A DNA stretch of 64,000 nucleotides, from positions 1,054,001-1,118,000 of the forward strand of contig NZ_FOZJ01000003.1 in the NCBI RefSeq assembly GCF_900114345.1. Direction: 5' to 3'. This DNA is from Microbacterium sp. cf046. GTDB taxonomy: Bacteria > Actinomycetota > Actinomycetes > Actinomycetales > Microbacteriaceae. Below are positions 28,846 through 38,638 of this stretch, piece by piece. Every line of letters starts with the position of its first letter. The stretch's first letter is position 1. The notes beneath the pieces are model-generated. The model made no database searches and had not been told where the DNA came from. It worked only from the letters and a program-made list of their open reading frames with translations. The position numbers and the translations under genes are program-made.

Positions 28846-29790
28846 GTGACCCGCGCCCGCATGCCCGCCTGGATCGCCCTCGGCGGCGCGGTGCTGGTCG
28901 GCGTGTTCACCGCTCTGCAGGCGCGAATCAACGGTCAGCTGGGCGCGCGGCTGGACGACGGGCTGGTTGCGGCCGTCGTGTCGTTCGGCTCGGGCCTGGT
29001 GATCCTGATCGTGCTGTCGGCAGCCGTCCCGGCCGGCCGGCGCGGATACGCTGCGCTCGTCGCCGGCGTGCGCTCGCGCGGCATCCCGTGGTGGATGCTG
29101 GCCGGCGGCGCAGCCGGCGCGCTCACGGTCGCGACGCAGGGCATCGCGGTGGCGATCATCGGCGTCTCGCTCTTCACCGTCGGCGTGGTCGCGGGTCAGG
29201 CGCTGTGCGGTCTCGTGCTCGATCGACTCGGCTACGGACCCGCGGGTGTCGTCGCCGTCACCCTCCCGCGGCTGCTCGGCGGCGTGCTCGCCCTCGTGGC
29301 GGTCGGCATCGCGCTGACCGGCGACGGCTTGACCGGCATTCCGCTGTGGATGCTCGCCCTCCCGCTGCTGACCGGAATCGGCATCGCGTGGCAGCAGGCG
29401 ACGAACGGCCGGCTGCGCCAGCGCGTCGGCACGCCCCTGACCGCCACGCTGGTCAACTTCGTGGGAGGCACGATCATCCTGGCGGTCGCCGCGGTCGTGC
29501 ACGTGGCGTTCGTCGGATCGCCCGCGGCGTTCCCGCCGGACCCCTGGCTGTACACCGGCGGCGCGATCGGGGTGGTGTACATCTTCATGTCGGCCGCGCT
29601 CGTGGCGCACACAGGCGTGCTGCTGCTGGGCCTCGGCGCCGTGGTGGGCCAGCTCGGCATGTCGTTCGCGCTGGACGCGCTGTGGCCGGCACCGGCGAGC
29701 CCGGGGATCGCCCAGGAGCTCGCGATGGTCCTCGTCGCCCTGCTGTCGGTCGTCGTCGCAACCGTGCCGTGGCGGCGGCTCCGGCGCTAG
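28846..29790 (+). CDS. DMT-superfamily transporter (fused DUF606/YdcZ type)
   Basis: The 314-residue protein has about ten membrane helices. Each half repeats the pattern LQARINGQLG / WQQATNGRLRQRVGTPLTATLVNF...GG, typical of DUF606 (YdcZ) proteins that are usually half-size; here two copies are fused. The substrate is unknown. The GTG start at 28846 is chosen because CATGAT lies exactly six bases upstream; the longer frame from 28624 runs through the upstream divergent gene. Its stop overlaps the convergent nitroreductase stop by four bases. Confidence 0.82.
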   Translation: MTRARMPAWIALGGAVLVGVFTALQARINGQLGARLDDGLVAAVVSFGSGLVILIVLSAAVPAGRRGYAALVAGVRSRGIPWWMLAGGAAGALTVATQGIAVAIIGVSLFTVGVVAGQALCGLVLDRLGYGPAGVVAVTLPRLLGGVLALVAVGIALTGDGLTGIPLWMLALPLLTGIGIAWQQATNGRLRQRVGTPLTATLVNFVGGTIILAVAAVVHVAFVGSPAAFPPDPWLYTGGAIGVVYIFMSAALVAHTGVLLLGLGAVVGQLGMSFALDALWPAPASPGIAQELAMVLVALLSVVVATVPWRRLRR

Positions 29791-30341
29791 AGGTCCTTCA
29801 GCTTCTTGGCCGGCATCCGCGAGACGTGGCGGCGTGCATCGACCGCCTTGCGTCGGCCCTGGCGCGCCCGCGGCGGCTTGCCGCCGACGTAGAGCCAGCC
29901 GAGCAGCTTCTCGTCCTTGCCGAGCCCGTGCGCCTTGGCGACGACCTTGCTGCGCGTGTAGTCGCCGGTGCGCCAGAACACGCCCCAGCCCGCCTCATCC
30001 AACAGCAGGCTGAGCATGTGCGCCACACCGGACGCGACCGCCTCCTGCTCCCACGCGGGCACCTTGCTCTTGCGGTAGCTGACCACCACCGCGATCAGCA
30101 GGGGCGCGCGCATCGGCTTGGACGAGATGCCGTCGTCGCCGTTGGCCTTGTTGATCGCGCGCCCGAGGCGCTCGCGGTCCTTCCCGCGCAGCTCGATGAG
30201 CCGCCACGGCCGAAGCGAGGAGTGGTCGGCGACGCGGCCCGCTGCAGAGACGAGGTGCAGGATCTCGGCGCGCGAAGGGGCGGCATCCGTCACCTTCGAC
30301 CACGAGCGCCGAACGCGGACGGCCTCGAGTGCGCTGGTCAC
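29787..30341 (-). CDS. Nitroreductase-family flavoprotein
   Basis: The 184-residue protein is a short nitroreductase-like FMN enzyme. Recognisable parts are the N-terminal VRRSWSKV with the early basic FMN contacts, the region DHSSLRPWRLIEL, and LLDEAGWGVFWRTGDYTRS with the later FMN-binding loop, then LLGWLYVGGKP. The C-terminus is unusually basic (KAVDARRHVSRMPAKKLKDL). The GTG start overlaps the msrB stop by four bases (GTGA), so it is translationally coupled to a methionine-sulfoxide reductase. An oxidative-stress role is inferred. Confidence 0.85.
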   Translation of the reverse strand: MTSALEAVRVRRSWSKVTDAAPSRAEILHLVSAAGRVADHSSLRPWRLIELRGKDRERLGRAINKANGDDGISSKPMRAPLLIAVVVSYRKSKVPAWEQEAVASGVAHMLSLLLDEAGWGVFWRTGDYTRSKVVAKAHGLGKDEKLLGWLYVGGKPPRARQGRRKAVDARRHVSRMPAKKLKDL

Positions 30342-30745
30342 GCGCCGTCTTCGGGGTGGAACTCGAGGGCGATCGAGTTCATGCAGTACCGGTCGCCGGT
30401 GGGGGTGCCCACGCCGTCCGGGAACACGTGGCCGAGGTGCGAGCCGCACGTGGCGCAGCGGACCTCGGTTCGCAGCATCCCGAGCGTGCGATCCTCGATC
30501 AACTCGACGGCCTCGGGGCGCACCGACTCATAGAAGCTCGGCCAGCCGCAGTGCGAGTCGAACTTGGTGCCGCTCTTGAACAGCTCGGATCCGCACGCCG
30601 CGCATGTGTACAGTCCGGCCCGGCTCTCATCGAGCAGCTCGCCGGTCCACGGACGCTCGGTGGCCGCCTCGCGAAGCACCTGGTACTGCTCGGGTCCGAG
30701 TTCCGCACGCCACTGCTCGTCGGTCTTGTCCACGCTGTAGGTCAT
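30338..30745 (-). CDS. msrB: Peptide-methionine (R)-S-oxide reductase MsrB
   Basis: It repairs methionine-R-sulfoxide in proteins. The 135-residue protein carries the zinc-binding pairs CAAC and CATC, CGWPSFYE, HLGHVFPDG and the catalytic Cys in GDRYCMNSIALEF. It is a cytoplasmic form with no signal peptide. The longer frame upstream is a shadow of the DUF2332 gene on the other strand; ATG 30745 begins the family domain. It precedes and overlaps the nitroreductase gene. Confidence 0.96.
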   Translation of the reverse strand: MTYSVDKTDEQWRAELGPEQYQVLREAATERPWTGELLDESRAGLYTCAACGSELFKSGTKFDSHCGWPSFYESVRPEAVELIEDRTLGMLRTEVRCATCGSHLGHVFPDGVGTPTGDRYCMNSIALEFHPEDGA

Positions 30746-30829
30746 GTCGTCCTCCTCAACAGTCCATTCAACCCCACCCGCGCGTGCGCCGGTCGTCCGG
30801 GTCTGGGCATCGACCGCGAGAATGGAGCG

Positions 30830-31816
30830 ATGGATGCCGCCGCCGACGTCTCGGAGCGATACGGCCGGTTCGCCCGCGAAGAGGCCCCCGGGCGGTCCGC
30901 CCTGTACGCGCAGTGGGCGGCGGGCGTCGAGTCGGATGCGGAGATCTCGGCACTGCTGGGCCGCATCCCGGCGACGCACCGTCAGCCGCCGCTCGTCTTC
31001 GCGGTGACACGCATGCTCGGAGCGCCGGAGCGTTCGTATTCCGAGTGGGCCGCCTGGGTGCTCGCGCACGCGGATCGCGTCGTCGACGAGTGCTCGCGAC
31101 GAAGCCTGCAGACCAACGAGCCGCTGCGGTGCGCCGCCCTGCTCCCCGCCCTCAGCGACATCGCCGGCCCCCTCGCACTCCTCGAGATCGGCGCGAGCGC
31201 CGGGCTCTGCCTCTATCCGGACCGGTACTCGTATCGCTACGGCGGCGGCCCCGACCTCGACCCCGTCGACGGCGTTTCGGCCGTCGTGCTCCATGCGGAC
31301 GTCAGCGGCGACCCGCCGCTGCGGATGCCGGAGATCGTCTGGCGCGCCGGCATCGATCTGCATCCGCTCGAGGTCGCAGACCTCGACGATCGGCGCGTCC
31401 TCCTGAGTCTCGTATGGCCGGGGGAGCGTGGGCGGGCGGCGCGGATCGATGCCGCGCTCGACATCGCCGCCGCCGACCCGCCGCTCCTCGTCCGCGGGGA
31501 TGCGACCGAGGAGGGGGTGCTCGAACGGCTCGCCGCGCGCGCACCGGCGGACGCGACCCTCGTCATCACGACTCCGGGTGTGCTGCCGCACATTGCGCGC
31601 GCAGGCCGAGAGAGGCTGTTCCGGATCCTCGCCGGAATGGATGCCGTGTGGGTCTCGATCGATCCGCCGGGCCTGCACGACGAGTGGGACCCGCCCGTCG
31701 ACAGTGCCTCGTGGGGCGGGTTCGTGCTCGGGCGCGACCGGGTTCCGCTGGCCGCGGTCGACCCACTCGGCGCATTCGTGGAGTGGCGCGCCGGGGGTGC
31801 GCGCGAGCGGCGTTAA
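30830..31816 (+). CDS. DUF2332 family protein
   Basis: The 328-residue cytoplasmic protein is recognised as DUF2332 from RYGRFAREEAPGRSALYAQWAAGV, the middle segment LQTNEPLRCAALLPAL, the glycine-rich LLEIGASAGLCLYPDRYSYRYG, and ITTPGVLPHI. The LLEIGASAGL loop resembles a methyltransferase SAM-binding loop, but no SAM activity is established for the family. ATG 30830 is preceded by GAGAAT exactly six bases upstream. It is divergent from msrB. Confidence 0.82.
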   Translation: MDAAADVSERYGRFAREEAPGRSALYAQWAAGVESDAEISALLGRIPATHRQPPLVFAVTRMLGAPERSYSEWAAWVLAHADRVVDECSRRSLQTNEPLRCAALLPALSDIAGPLALLEIGASAGLCLYPDRYSYRYGGGPDLDPVDGVSAVVLHADVSGDPPLRMPEIVWRAGIDLHPLEVADLDDRRVLLSLVWPGERGRAARIDAALDIAAADPPLLVRGDATEEGVLERLAARAPADATLVITTPGVLPHIARAGRERLFRILAGMDAVWVSIDPPGLHDEWDPPVDSASWGGFVLGRDRVPLAAVDPLGAFVEWRAGGARERR

Positions 31817-31825
31817 CGTGAATCC

Positions 31826-32077
31826 GTGCCCCTCAGTGACCGCGACCGCGCCATCCTCGGATTCGAGGCGGAATGGCGTCGTCACGCGGGTGCGAAGGAA
31901 CAGGCGATCCGCGCAGATCTCGGCATGTCGCCGGCGCGGTACTACCAGCTGCTCGGTCGCCTGATCGACACGACCGACGCCCAGGCCCACGATCCGATGC
32001 TCGTCAAGCGTCTGCGCCGTATCCGTGACGCGCGCCAGCAGGCGCGTCTCGCGCGCGCATCCGGCGCGCCGCGCTAG
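31826..32077 (+). CDS. DUF3263 small helical protein
   Basis: This 83-residue protein has a helix-turn-helix-like pattern: LSDRDRAILGFEAEWRRHAGAKEQAI, then MSPARYYQLLGRLID, ending with a basic tail. It belongs to DUF3263, found next to VirR-like LytR_C genes in mycobacteria (Rv0430-Rv0431). A DNA-binding role is suggested by the fold pattern but not shown. The GTG start has TAACGT exactly six bases upstream. Confidence 0.85.
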   Translation: MPLSDRDRAILGFEAEWRRHAGAKEQAIRADLGMSPARYYQLLGRLIDTTDAQAHDPMLVKRLRRIRDARQQARLARASGAPR

Positions 32078-32149
32078 GACCCCCGGGCTCACCCCACAGC
32101 CGCGCGCCGTGCTGACAGGGGCACTGCCGCATACGGGTACCATCGTGGA

Positions 32150-32725
32150 GTGCCGAGAACGACCTTCCCGCGGGATCGCTTCGACGACCTTCCCGCGGAT
32201 GCGGGCCGGGTCGGCGCCCACCGTGCCGAGAACCCCCGAATGCGCGGATGGGTGGTGCTGCTGTGGGCGGTCCTTGCGACCATCGTCCTGGTCGCACTGG
32301 GCATCTTCGGCACGCTGCTGGTCACAGGGCGCGTCGTGCTCTTCCCGACGCCGACGCCCACGGCGACTCCGCTGCCGATCGTGACACCGGTCGTCGACCC
32401 GACATACGAGGTGCTGGTGCTCAACGCCACGCCGGAGCAGGGGCTCGCGACGCAGATGAAGGACGTCGTGGTCGCCGCCGGCTGGGCCGAGGACACCGTC
32501 CTGGCCAGCGAGGCCGGCTCGACGGACTTCCCCGAGACGACGATCTACTACTACCTGCCGGCGGATGAAGCGGCAGCTGCCGGCCTTGCCCAGGTCATCG
32601 GAGGCGCCAAGCTCGAGCAGAGCGATGTGTACCAGCCGGTCGACAATCCCGAGGCGAAGCAGCTGACGATCGTGATCGGCCTGGACCGCACCGCCAACCC
32701 GCCGACCGAGACCCCCGCGCCCTGA
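32150..32725 (+). CDS. VirR-like LytR_C domain membrane protein
   Basis: The 191-residue protein has a cytoplasmic N-terminus of about 33 residues, one membrane helix (WVVLLWAVLATIVLVALGIFGTLLV), a TP-rich linker and an extracytoplasmic LytR_C domain (YEVLVLNATPEQGLATQMKDVVVAAGW). The layout and its position after DUF3263 and before groL match mycobacterial VirR (Rv0431), which affects envelope integrity and vesicle release. The GTG start has TACCAT exactly six bases upstream. Function by analogy is plausible, not proven. Confidence 0.84.
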   Translation: MPRTTFPRDRFDDLPADAGRVGAHRAENPRMRGWVVLLWAVLATIVLVALGIFGTLLVTGRVVLFPTPTPTATPLPIVTPVVDPTYEVLVLNATPEQGLATQMKDVVVAAGWAEDTVLASEAGSTDFPETTIYYYLPADEAAAAGLAQVIGGAKLEQSDVYQPVDNPEAKQLTIVIGLDRTANPPTETPAP

Positions 32726-32854
32726 TCCGCGGCCGCGCGTGTTTCCGCCCGGTAAACACTTCGATGCACGCGTGTCAACAGTTGGCTCCTGGACGAATCC
32801 GGCGCGCCGCGCGTGCTTACGATGGCCCTGTTCCCCGCACTACAGGAGATTCAA

Positions 32855-33055
32855 ATGACCCAGGGCACCGTGAAGTGGTTCAACGCCGAGAAGGGCTTCG
32901 GTTTCATCACCGTCGCAGACGGGCAGGACGTCTTCGTCCACTACTCGAACATCGACATGAGCGGATTCCGCGTGCTCGAGGAGGGGCAGACGGTCGAGTT
33001 CACCGTCGGCACCGGACAGAAGGGCCCGCAGGCCGAGTCCGTCCGCGTGGTCTGA
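32855..33055 (+). CDS. cspA: Cold-shock protein CspA family
   Basis: The 66-residue single cold-shock domain acts as an RNA chaperone. RNP1 (KGFGFITV) and RNP2 (VFVHYSNI) motifs are intact after the standard start [16 protein letters not shown]. The ATG follows CAGGAGA. The preceding 129-base gap leaves room for a long 5' leader as in other csp genes. A clear terminator lies 29 bases downstream. Confidence 0.96.
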   Translation: MTQGTVKWFNAEKGFGFITVADGQDVFVHYSNIDMSGFRVLEEGQTVEFTVGTGQKGPQAESVRVV

Positions 33056-33083
33056 CCCGCAGCCGCAGCCACGTTCCGTTCCG

Positions 33084-33110
33084 ACCCCGTCTCTTCGCGA
33101 GGCGGGGTTT
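33084..33110 (+). terminator. Intrinsic terminator of cspA
   Basis: The arms ACCCCGTCTC and GAGGCGGGGT (33084-33093 and 33099-33108), with one G-U pair and a TTCGC loop, are followed by a short T-rich tail. It separates cspA from the groL promoter region. Confidence 0.8.
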
Positions 33111-33152
33111 CGGTGTTGCATGACGCAGCGCGTCGCGGCATCCCTCCACGGC

Positions 33153-33176
33153 TTGCACTCGATGGGGTCGAGTGCC
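33153..33176 (+). promoter_or_regulatory. Upstream CIRCE-like operator overlapping a -35 element
   Basis: GCACTC (33155-33160), nine bases, then GAGTGC (33170-33175) gives the CIRCE core with the outermost bases degenerate. TTGCAC at 33153-33158 also makes a good -35 element, with CAGAAT at exactly 17-base spacing (33176-33181) as a possible -10. HrcA bound here would block RNA polymerase directly. Confidence 0.7.
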
Positions 33177-33184
33177 AGAATGGA

Positions 33185-34865
<1,681 letters not shown>

Positions 34866-34958
34866 CGCGACCCGGATCAAGGCTGCGAAGCAGCGTTGAC
34901 GCGGGGCGGGTCAAGGTCGAGTAGGCGCCAGCGCCGCATCTAGACCCCGTCCTTCACA

Positions 34959-34992
34959 CAGAAGAGCCCCTCCTCCGGGAGGGGCTCTTCTG
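34959..34992. terminator. Bidirectional terminator between groL and the WXG100 gene
   Basis: Perfect 15-base arms (34959-34973, CAGAAGAGCCCCTCC, and 34978-34992) enclose a TCCG loop. It lies between convergent stops. The preceding 90 bases after groL hold no gene that I can support. Confidence 0.85.
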
Positions 34993-35016
34993 CGTCTCGG
35001 GACCGGACGCGTCGCC

Positions 35017-35304
35017 TCAGCGGAACAGGCTCACCGTCGCCTGCTCGGCGTCGGCGTACTGCCGGCCGGCCGCCGCGAGCGCGGTGTTGATGCCGGCGAG
35101 CGAGTCCTCGACCTGCCGCTGCGTGGCGCGCCACTGATCGACGACGGTCTGGAACGCGACGGCGGCGCTGCCCGTCCAGCTGGCCTGCAGCTGGGTGAGC
35201 TGGGTCAGCATCGCCTGCGTCTCGCCCTGAAGGCGATCGATCGTGCCGCGCACGGCGGCCGTGGTGGTCAGGACGGCGTCGCTGTCGACGGAGAAGACGG
35301 CCAT
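35017..35304 (-). CDS. WXG100 (ESAT-6-like) protein, orphan
   Basis: The 95-residue helical-hairpin protein has the W-x-G turn in QASWTGSAAVAF and, near the C-terminus, YADAE, which fits the YxxxD/E export signal of type VII secretion. No EccC ATPase, partner WXG100 gene or toxin is nearby, so it must use machinery encoded elsewhere or act alone. ATG 35304 begins MAVFSVDSDAV and follows a GGAGCTCC-type ribosome site; the longer frame is rejected. Confidence 0.88.
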   Translation of the reverse strand: MAVFSVDSDAVLTTTAAVRGTIDRLQGETQAMLTQLTQLQASWTGSAAVAFQTVVDQWRATQRQVEDSLAGINTALAAAGRQYADAEQATVSLFR

Positions 35305-35426
35305 GGGAGCTCCTTGATCGATGGGGTGGGAGACCCACGCTAGGAGTGCGCGGGCAGGCGTCCATCGCCGCCGAACCGTGCTGTGGGCGCTGACGTCCGC
35401 ACGCCGCACTGGGGAGGAGCGGACGG

Positions 35427-37115
35427 TCAGTCCTGCGGCAGCTGCAGGCGCTCGAGTGGCTGCGTCTCGATCATGAGGTGCTCCGATGCCTCGCGCTCAT
35501 GGGCGAGCGGGATGGCGACGCGGAAGGTGGCACCGCCGCCGGGCGTCTCATCGACCGACACGGAGCCGTGCAGGGCCTCGACGATCGAGGCGACGATCGA
35601 CAGTCCGAGCCCGGTGCCGCCCGTCTCACGCGCTCGCGAGGTGTCGGCACGCCAGAACCGCTGGAAGATCTTGTCGCGGATCTGCTCGGGGATTCCGTCA
35701 CCATGGTCGGCGACCTCGATCCAGCCCATTCCCGCAGCCGCGTCCACACCGATCCGCAGGTCGATGGGCGAGTCCTCCGAGGTGAAGCGACGCGCGTTTC
35801 CGAGGAGGTTCGCGACGACCTGCCGGATGCGGTTCTCATCGCCCAGGACGATCGGGGGAATCGAACCGCCCACCGCGGCCGGGGCGACGGGCGCGACCGG
35901 CGGCAGCTCTCCATTTCCGGTCGCCTCGGTCGCCGGCACGGGACGGGGCCTGCGACGCAGGAGCGAGAGCGCGCCACCGCCGGCACGCGCGATCGCCGAC
36001 GTCGGGGGCGATCCGCGGCGTCGTGGGTTGGCGGCGGGTTCGGGCTGCGGCTCGGCGGCGGGCTCCGAGAGCGGAACGGCCTCGATCGTGGTGTCGAACA
36101 CCGTGACCGGTCGCAGGGGCGAGGTCGCGCGGACATCGAGCGCGGCATCCCGTGCGATCGGGCGGAGGTCGACGGGCACCACGATCACGTCGCGCCGCTC
36201 GTCCAGGCGCGCGAGGGCGAGGAGGTCCTCGACGAGCACGCCCATGCGCATCGCCTCCTTCTCGATGCGATCCATCGCCTGGGCGACATCGTCATCGCCG
36301 GAGATCGCGCCCATCCGGTACAGCTCGGCATATCCGCGGACCGTCACCAGCGGGGTCCGCAGCTCGTGGCTCGCATCGCCGATGAAGCGGCGCATCTGCC
36401 GCACGGATGCGTCGCGCTGCGAGATCGCGAAGTCCACCCGGCCGAGCATCGCGTTGATCGCGGTCTTGAGCCGCCCCACCTCAGTGGTGGTCGGTTCGAT
36501 GTCGGTCATGCGCTGACTGAAGTCGCCGGTCGCGATCTCCATCGCGGTGGATTCCACCTGGCCGAGGCTGCGGAACGTGAGGGTCACGAGCCACCGTGTG
36601 ACCAGCGCCCCGCTGATGATGGCGATGACGGAGAGGATCGTGTAGATGCCGAGGAACGTGCCGATCGCGCGATTCACCGGCGCGGTCGGCAGCGCGACGA
36701 GCTGGGTGAACAGCGTGCCGCTGACCTCGAGCGGCGCGACGCTCGCGCGGAACTGCGCGCCGGTCTCGGCATCCTCGATCGTGAACGGGTCGGTGCCGAC
36801 GACGTAGGTCTTCTCCAGCGCGAACTCGGTGGGGAAGTCCGGTTCGGGCTCATCGCCGCCGCCGCTGATGAGCAGCAGTCCGGGGGTCTCGGCTCCGTAC
36901 AGGGCGACGTGGTAGTCGGTCCGGGACGGCTCGGCCTTCTCGGTGACCGCCGGGACGCCGCCCGAGATCTCGATGTCGAACAGCCCGGTCGCGATCTCCG
37001 TCGTGACCGCCTGCTCGACCGTGCTGTCGAGATTGGCGAGCAGGGCGTTGCGGAAGAACACGGTGGCGCCGGCTCCCGTGGCCAGCAGTCCGATCGCGAG
37101 CACGGCGACCGTCAC
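35427..37115 (-). CDS. Sensor histidine kinase (TcrY/TrcS type) with proline-rich insert
   Basis: The frame from GTG 37115 gives 562 residues: membrane helix 1 at the extreme N-terminus, an extracytoplasmic sensor domain (about 25-150), helix 2 (about 152-177), HAMP, the phosphoacceptor box with His250 (GDASHELRTPLVTVRGY) and a HATPase domain. A proline/alanine/arginine-rich insert of about 70 residues (about 349-420) separates the early ATPase-side strand from the N box (RQVVANLLGNARRF). The true start may be a non-ATG codon upstream, because in-frame residues ISLRAKVTG precede GTG and would give helix 1 a cytoplasmic tail. It follows its response regulator by 111 bases. Confidence 0.88.
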   Translation of the reverse strand: MTVAVLAIGLLATGAGATVFFRNALLANLDSTVEQAVTTEIATGLFDIEISGGVPAVTEKAEPSRTDYHVALYGAETPGLLLISGGGDEPEPDFPTEFALEKTYVVGTDPFTIEDAETGAQFRASVAPLEVSGTLFTQLVALPTAPVNRAIGTFLGIYTILSVIAIISGALVTRWLVTLTFRSLGQVESTAMEIATGDFSQRMTDIEPTTTEVGRLKTAINAMLGRVDFAISQRDASVRQMRRFIGDASHELRTPLVTVRGYAELYRMGAISGDDDVAQAMDRIEKEAMRMGVLVEDLLALARLDERRDVIVVPVDLRPIARDAALDVRATSPLRPVTVFDTTIEAVPLSEPAAEPQPEPAANPRRRGSPPTSAIARAGGGALSLLRRRPRPVPATEATGNGELPPVAPVAPAAVGGSIPPIVLGDENRIRQVVANLLGNARRFTSEDSPIDLRIGVDAAAGMGWIEVADHGDGIPEQIRDKIFQRFWRADTSRARETGGTGLGLSIVASIVEALHGSVSVDETPGGGATFRVAIPLAHEREASEHLMIETQPLERLQLPQD

Positions 37116-37226
37116 ACCGGTGACCTTCGCGCGCAGGCTGATGCCACGCCACCATCGGGTGACCGCGTCCGTCTTCTTCAGGCGCTTCTCGTGCAGAAGG
37201 GCGGCCCCCTCGGGTCAGGGACCGCG

Positions 37227-37919
37227 TCAGGCGGTCTTGCCGGCTTTGAGCATGTAGCCGAAGCCGCGCTTGGTCTGGATGAGGGGTTCGGTGGAGTGCG
37301 GATCGATCTTGCGGCGGAGGTACGAGATGTAGCTCTCCACGATGCCCGCGTCGCCGTTGAAGTCGTACTCCCAGACGTGGTCCAGGATCTGCGCCTTCGA
37401 CAGCACCCGGTTCGGGTTGAGCATGAGGTAGCGCAGGAGCTTGAACTCGGTGGGGCTGAGATCGATCGACGCGTCGCCGACCAGGACGTCGTGCGTGTCC
37501 TGATCCATCGTGAGCTCGCCCGCACGGATCACCGACTCCTCATCGGCCTGCATGGTGCGCCGCAGGATCGCCTGGATGCGGGCGACGATCTCGTCGAGGC
37601 TGAACGGCTTGGTGACGTAGTCGTCGCCGCCGGCGTTGAGGCCGGCGATCTTGTCCTCGGTCTCGTCCTTCGCGGTGAGGAAGAGGATCGGGGCGGTGTA
37701 GCCGGCGCCGCGGAGCCGTTTCGTCACGCTGAAGCCGTTCATGTCCGGAAGCATGACGTCGAGGATGATCAGGTCCGGTTCCTCTTCGAGCACGGCCGAG
37801 ATCGTCTGGGCCCCGTTGGAGACTGCTCGGACCTGGAATCCGGCGAATCGGAGACTCGTGATGAGCAGGTCGCGGATGTTCGGCTCGTCGTCCACGACGA
37901 GGATGCGAGGTGCGGTCAT
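37227..37919 (-). CDS. OmpR-family response regulator (TcrX/TrcR type)
   Basis: The 230-residue regulator has a complete receiver (VVDDEPNIRD, phosphoacceptor in LIILDVMLPDMNGFSV, VTKPFSLDEI) and a winged helix (LSPTEFKLLRYLM, VWEYDFNGDAGIVESYISYLRRKID). It is transcribed before the kinase gene. The closest actinobacterial types are TcrX and TrcR; targets and signal are unknown. Confidence 0.93.
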   Translation of the reverse strand: MTAPRILVVDDEPNIRDLLITSLRFAGFQVRAVSNGAQTISAVLEEEPDLIILDVMLPDMNGFSVTKRLRGAGYTAPILFLTAKDETEDKIAGLNAGGDDYVTKPFSLDEIVARIQAILRRTMQADEESVIRAGELTMDQDTHDVLVGDASIDLSPTEFKLLRYLMLNPNRVLSKAQILDHVWEYDFNGDAGIVESYISYLRRKIDPHSTEPLIQTKRGFGYMLKAGKTA

Positions 37920-38012
37920 GGGTCCAGTATGGCCACCGAACCCATGCGCTGTCTGGATATCGTCCGGAGCGGCCCCCGATCAAGGTCTCGTCGGGTGCTC
38001 CTCGCGCACCGG

Positions 38013-38564
38013 TCACGCCAGCAGGCAGCCCCGCACCGCGACGGCGACACTGGCCCGCACGGGGGCGTCCGGGTCGACGCTCAGGCGGTGCAGGACGATA
38101 CCGTCGCCGAACGCCATGAACGCGTGCGCCGCGGTATCGGGATGCTGCGCACCGAGTGCGGTGAGAAGACTCCGCGACCATGCGAACATGCCCTCGCGCT
38201 GAGCGCGCAGCGGAGCGAACAGATCGGGGTCGGATGCCGCCTCGAGGAACAGCGCGTAGCGCGCGCGGGTGCGGACCGCGTACGGGCCGGTCAGCAGCTC
38301 GACCATCTCGCTGAACATGTCGATGAAGCCTTCGAGGTCGTCGAATGGCTGCGCGACCGCTGCCCCGATATCGCGGATCTCCTGCTCGGCGATCCATGTG
38401 GAGACTCCGGCGAGCAGGGCGGCGCGGGTGCGGAAGTGATTCGACGTCGATCCGCGGGGGAGCCCCGCTCGCGCGTCGACACGCGTGTGGGTGAGCGCGC
38501 GGATGCCCTGACTGCCGACGAGGTCTACGGCGGCGTCGAGGGCCCGTTCGCGTGTGGTTCTCAT
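38013..38564 (-). CDS. TetR-family transcriptional regulator
   Basis: The 183-residue protein has an N-terminal HTH: RERALDAAVDLVGSQGIRALTHTRVDARAGLPRGSTSNHFRTR, in which the recognition helix reads LPRGSTSNHF. The C-terminal ligand domain is unremarkable. ATG 38564 begins at the conserved start MRTTRERAL; an in-frame ATG 15 codons upstream is less likely. It is divergent from the alpha/beta hydrolase, with a palindrome between them, so it probably controls that gene and itself. Confidence 0.9.
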   Translation of the reverse strand: MRTTRERALDAAVDLVGSQGIRALTHTRVDARAGLPRGSTSNHFRTRAALLAGVSTWIAEQEIRDIGAAVAQPFDDLEGFIDMFSEMVELLTGPYAVRTRARYALFLEAASDPDLFAPLRAQREGMFAWSRSLLTALGAQHPDTAAHAFMAFGDGIVLHRLSVDPDAPVRASVAVAVRGCLLA

Positions 38565-38600
38565 TGGTCCGACCCTATTCTCGTTCGAGTACTGCAGATG

Positions 38601-38616
38601 TAGTGACACAGCACTA
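38601..38616. promoter_or_regulatory. Palindromic operator between tetR and hydrolase genes
   Basis: TAGTG (38601-38605), six bases, CACTA (38612-38616) is a perfect inverted repeat, within an unusually AT-rich stretch. It sits 10 bases before the hydrolase -10 candidate TAGATT (38626-38631). It is the likely site of the divergent TetR protein. Confidence 0.6.
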
Positions 38617-38638
38617 TAAACGTAGTAGATTGTCGAGC

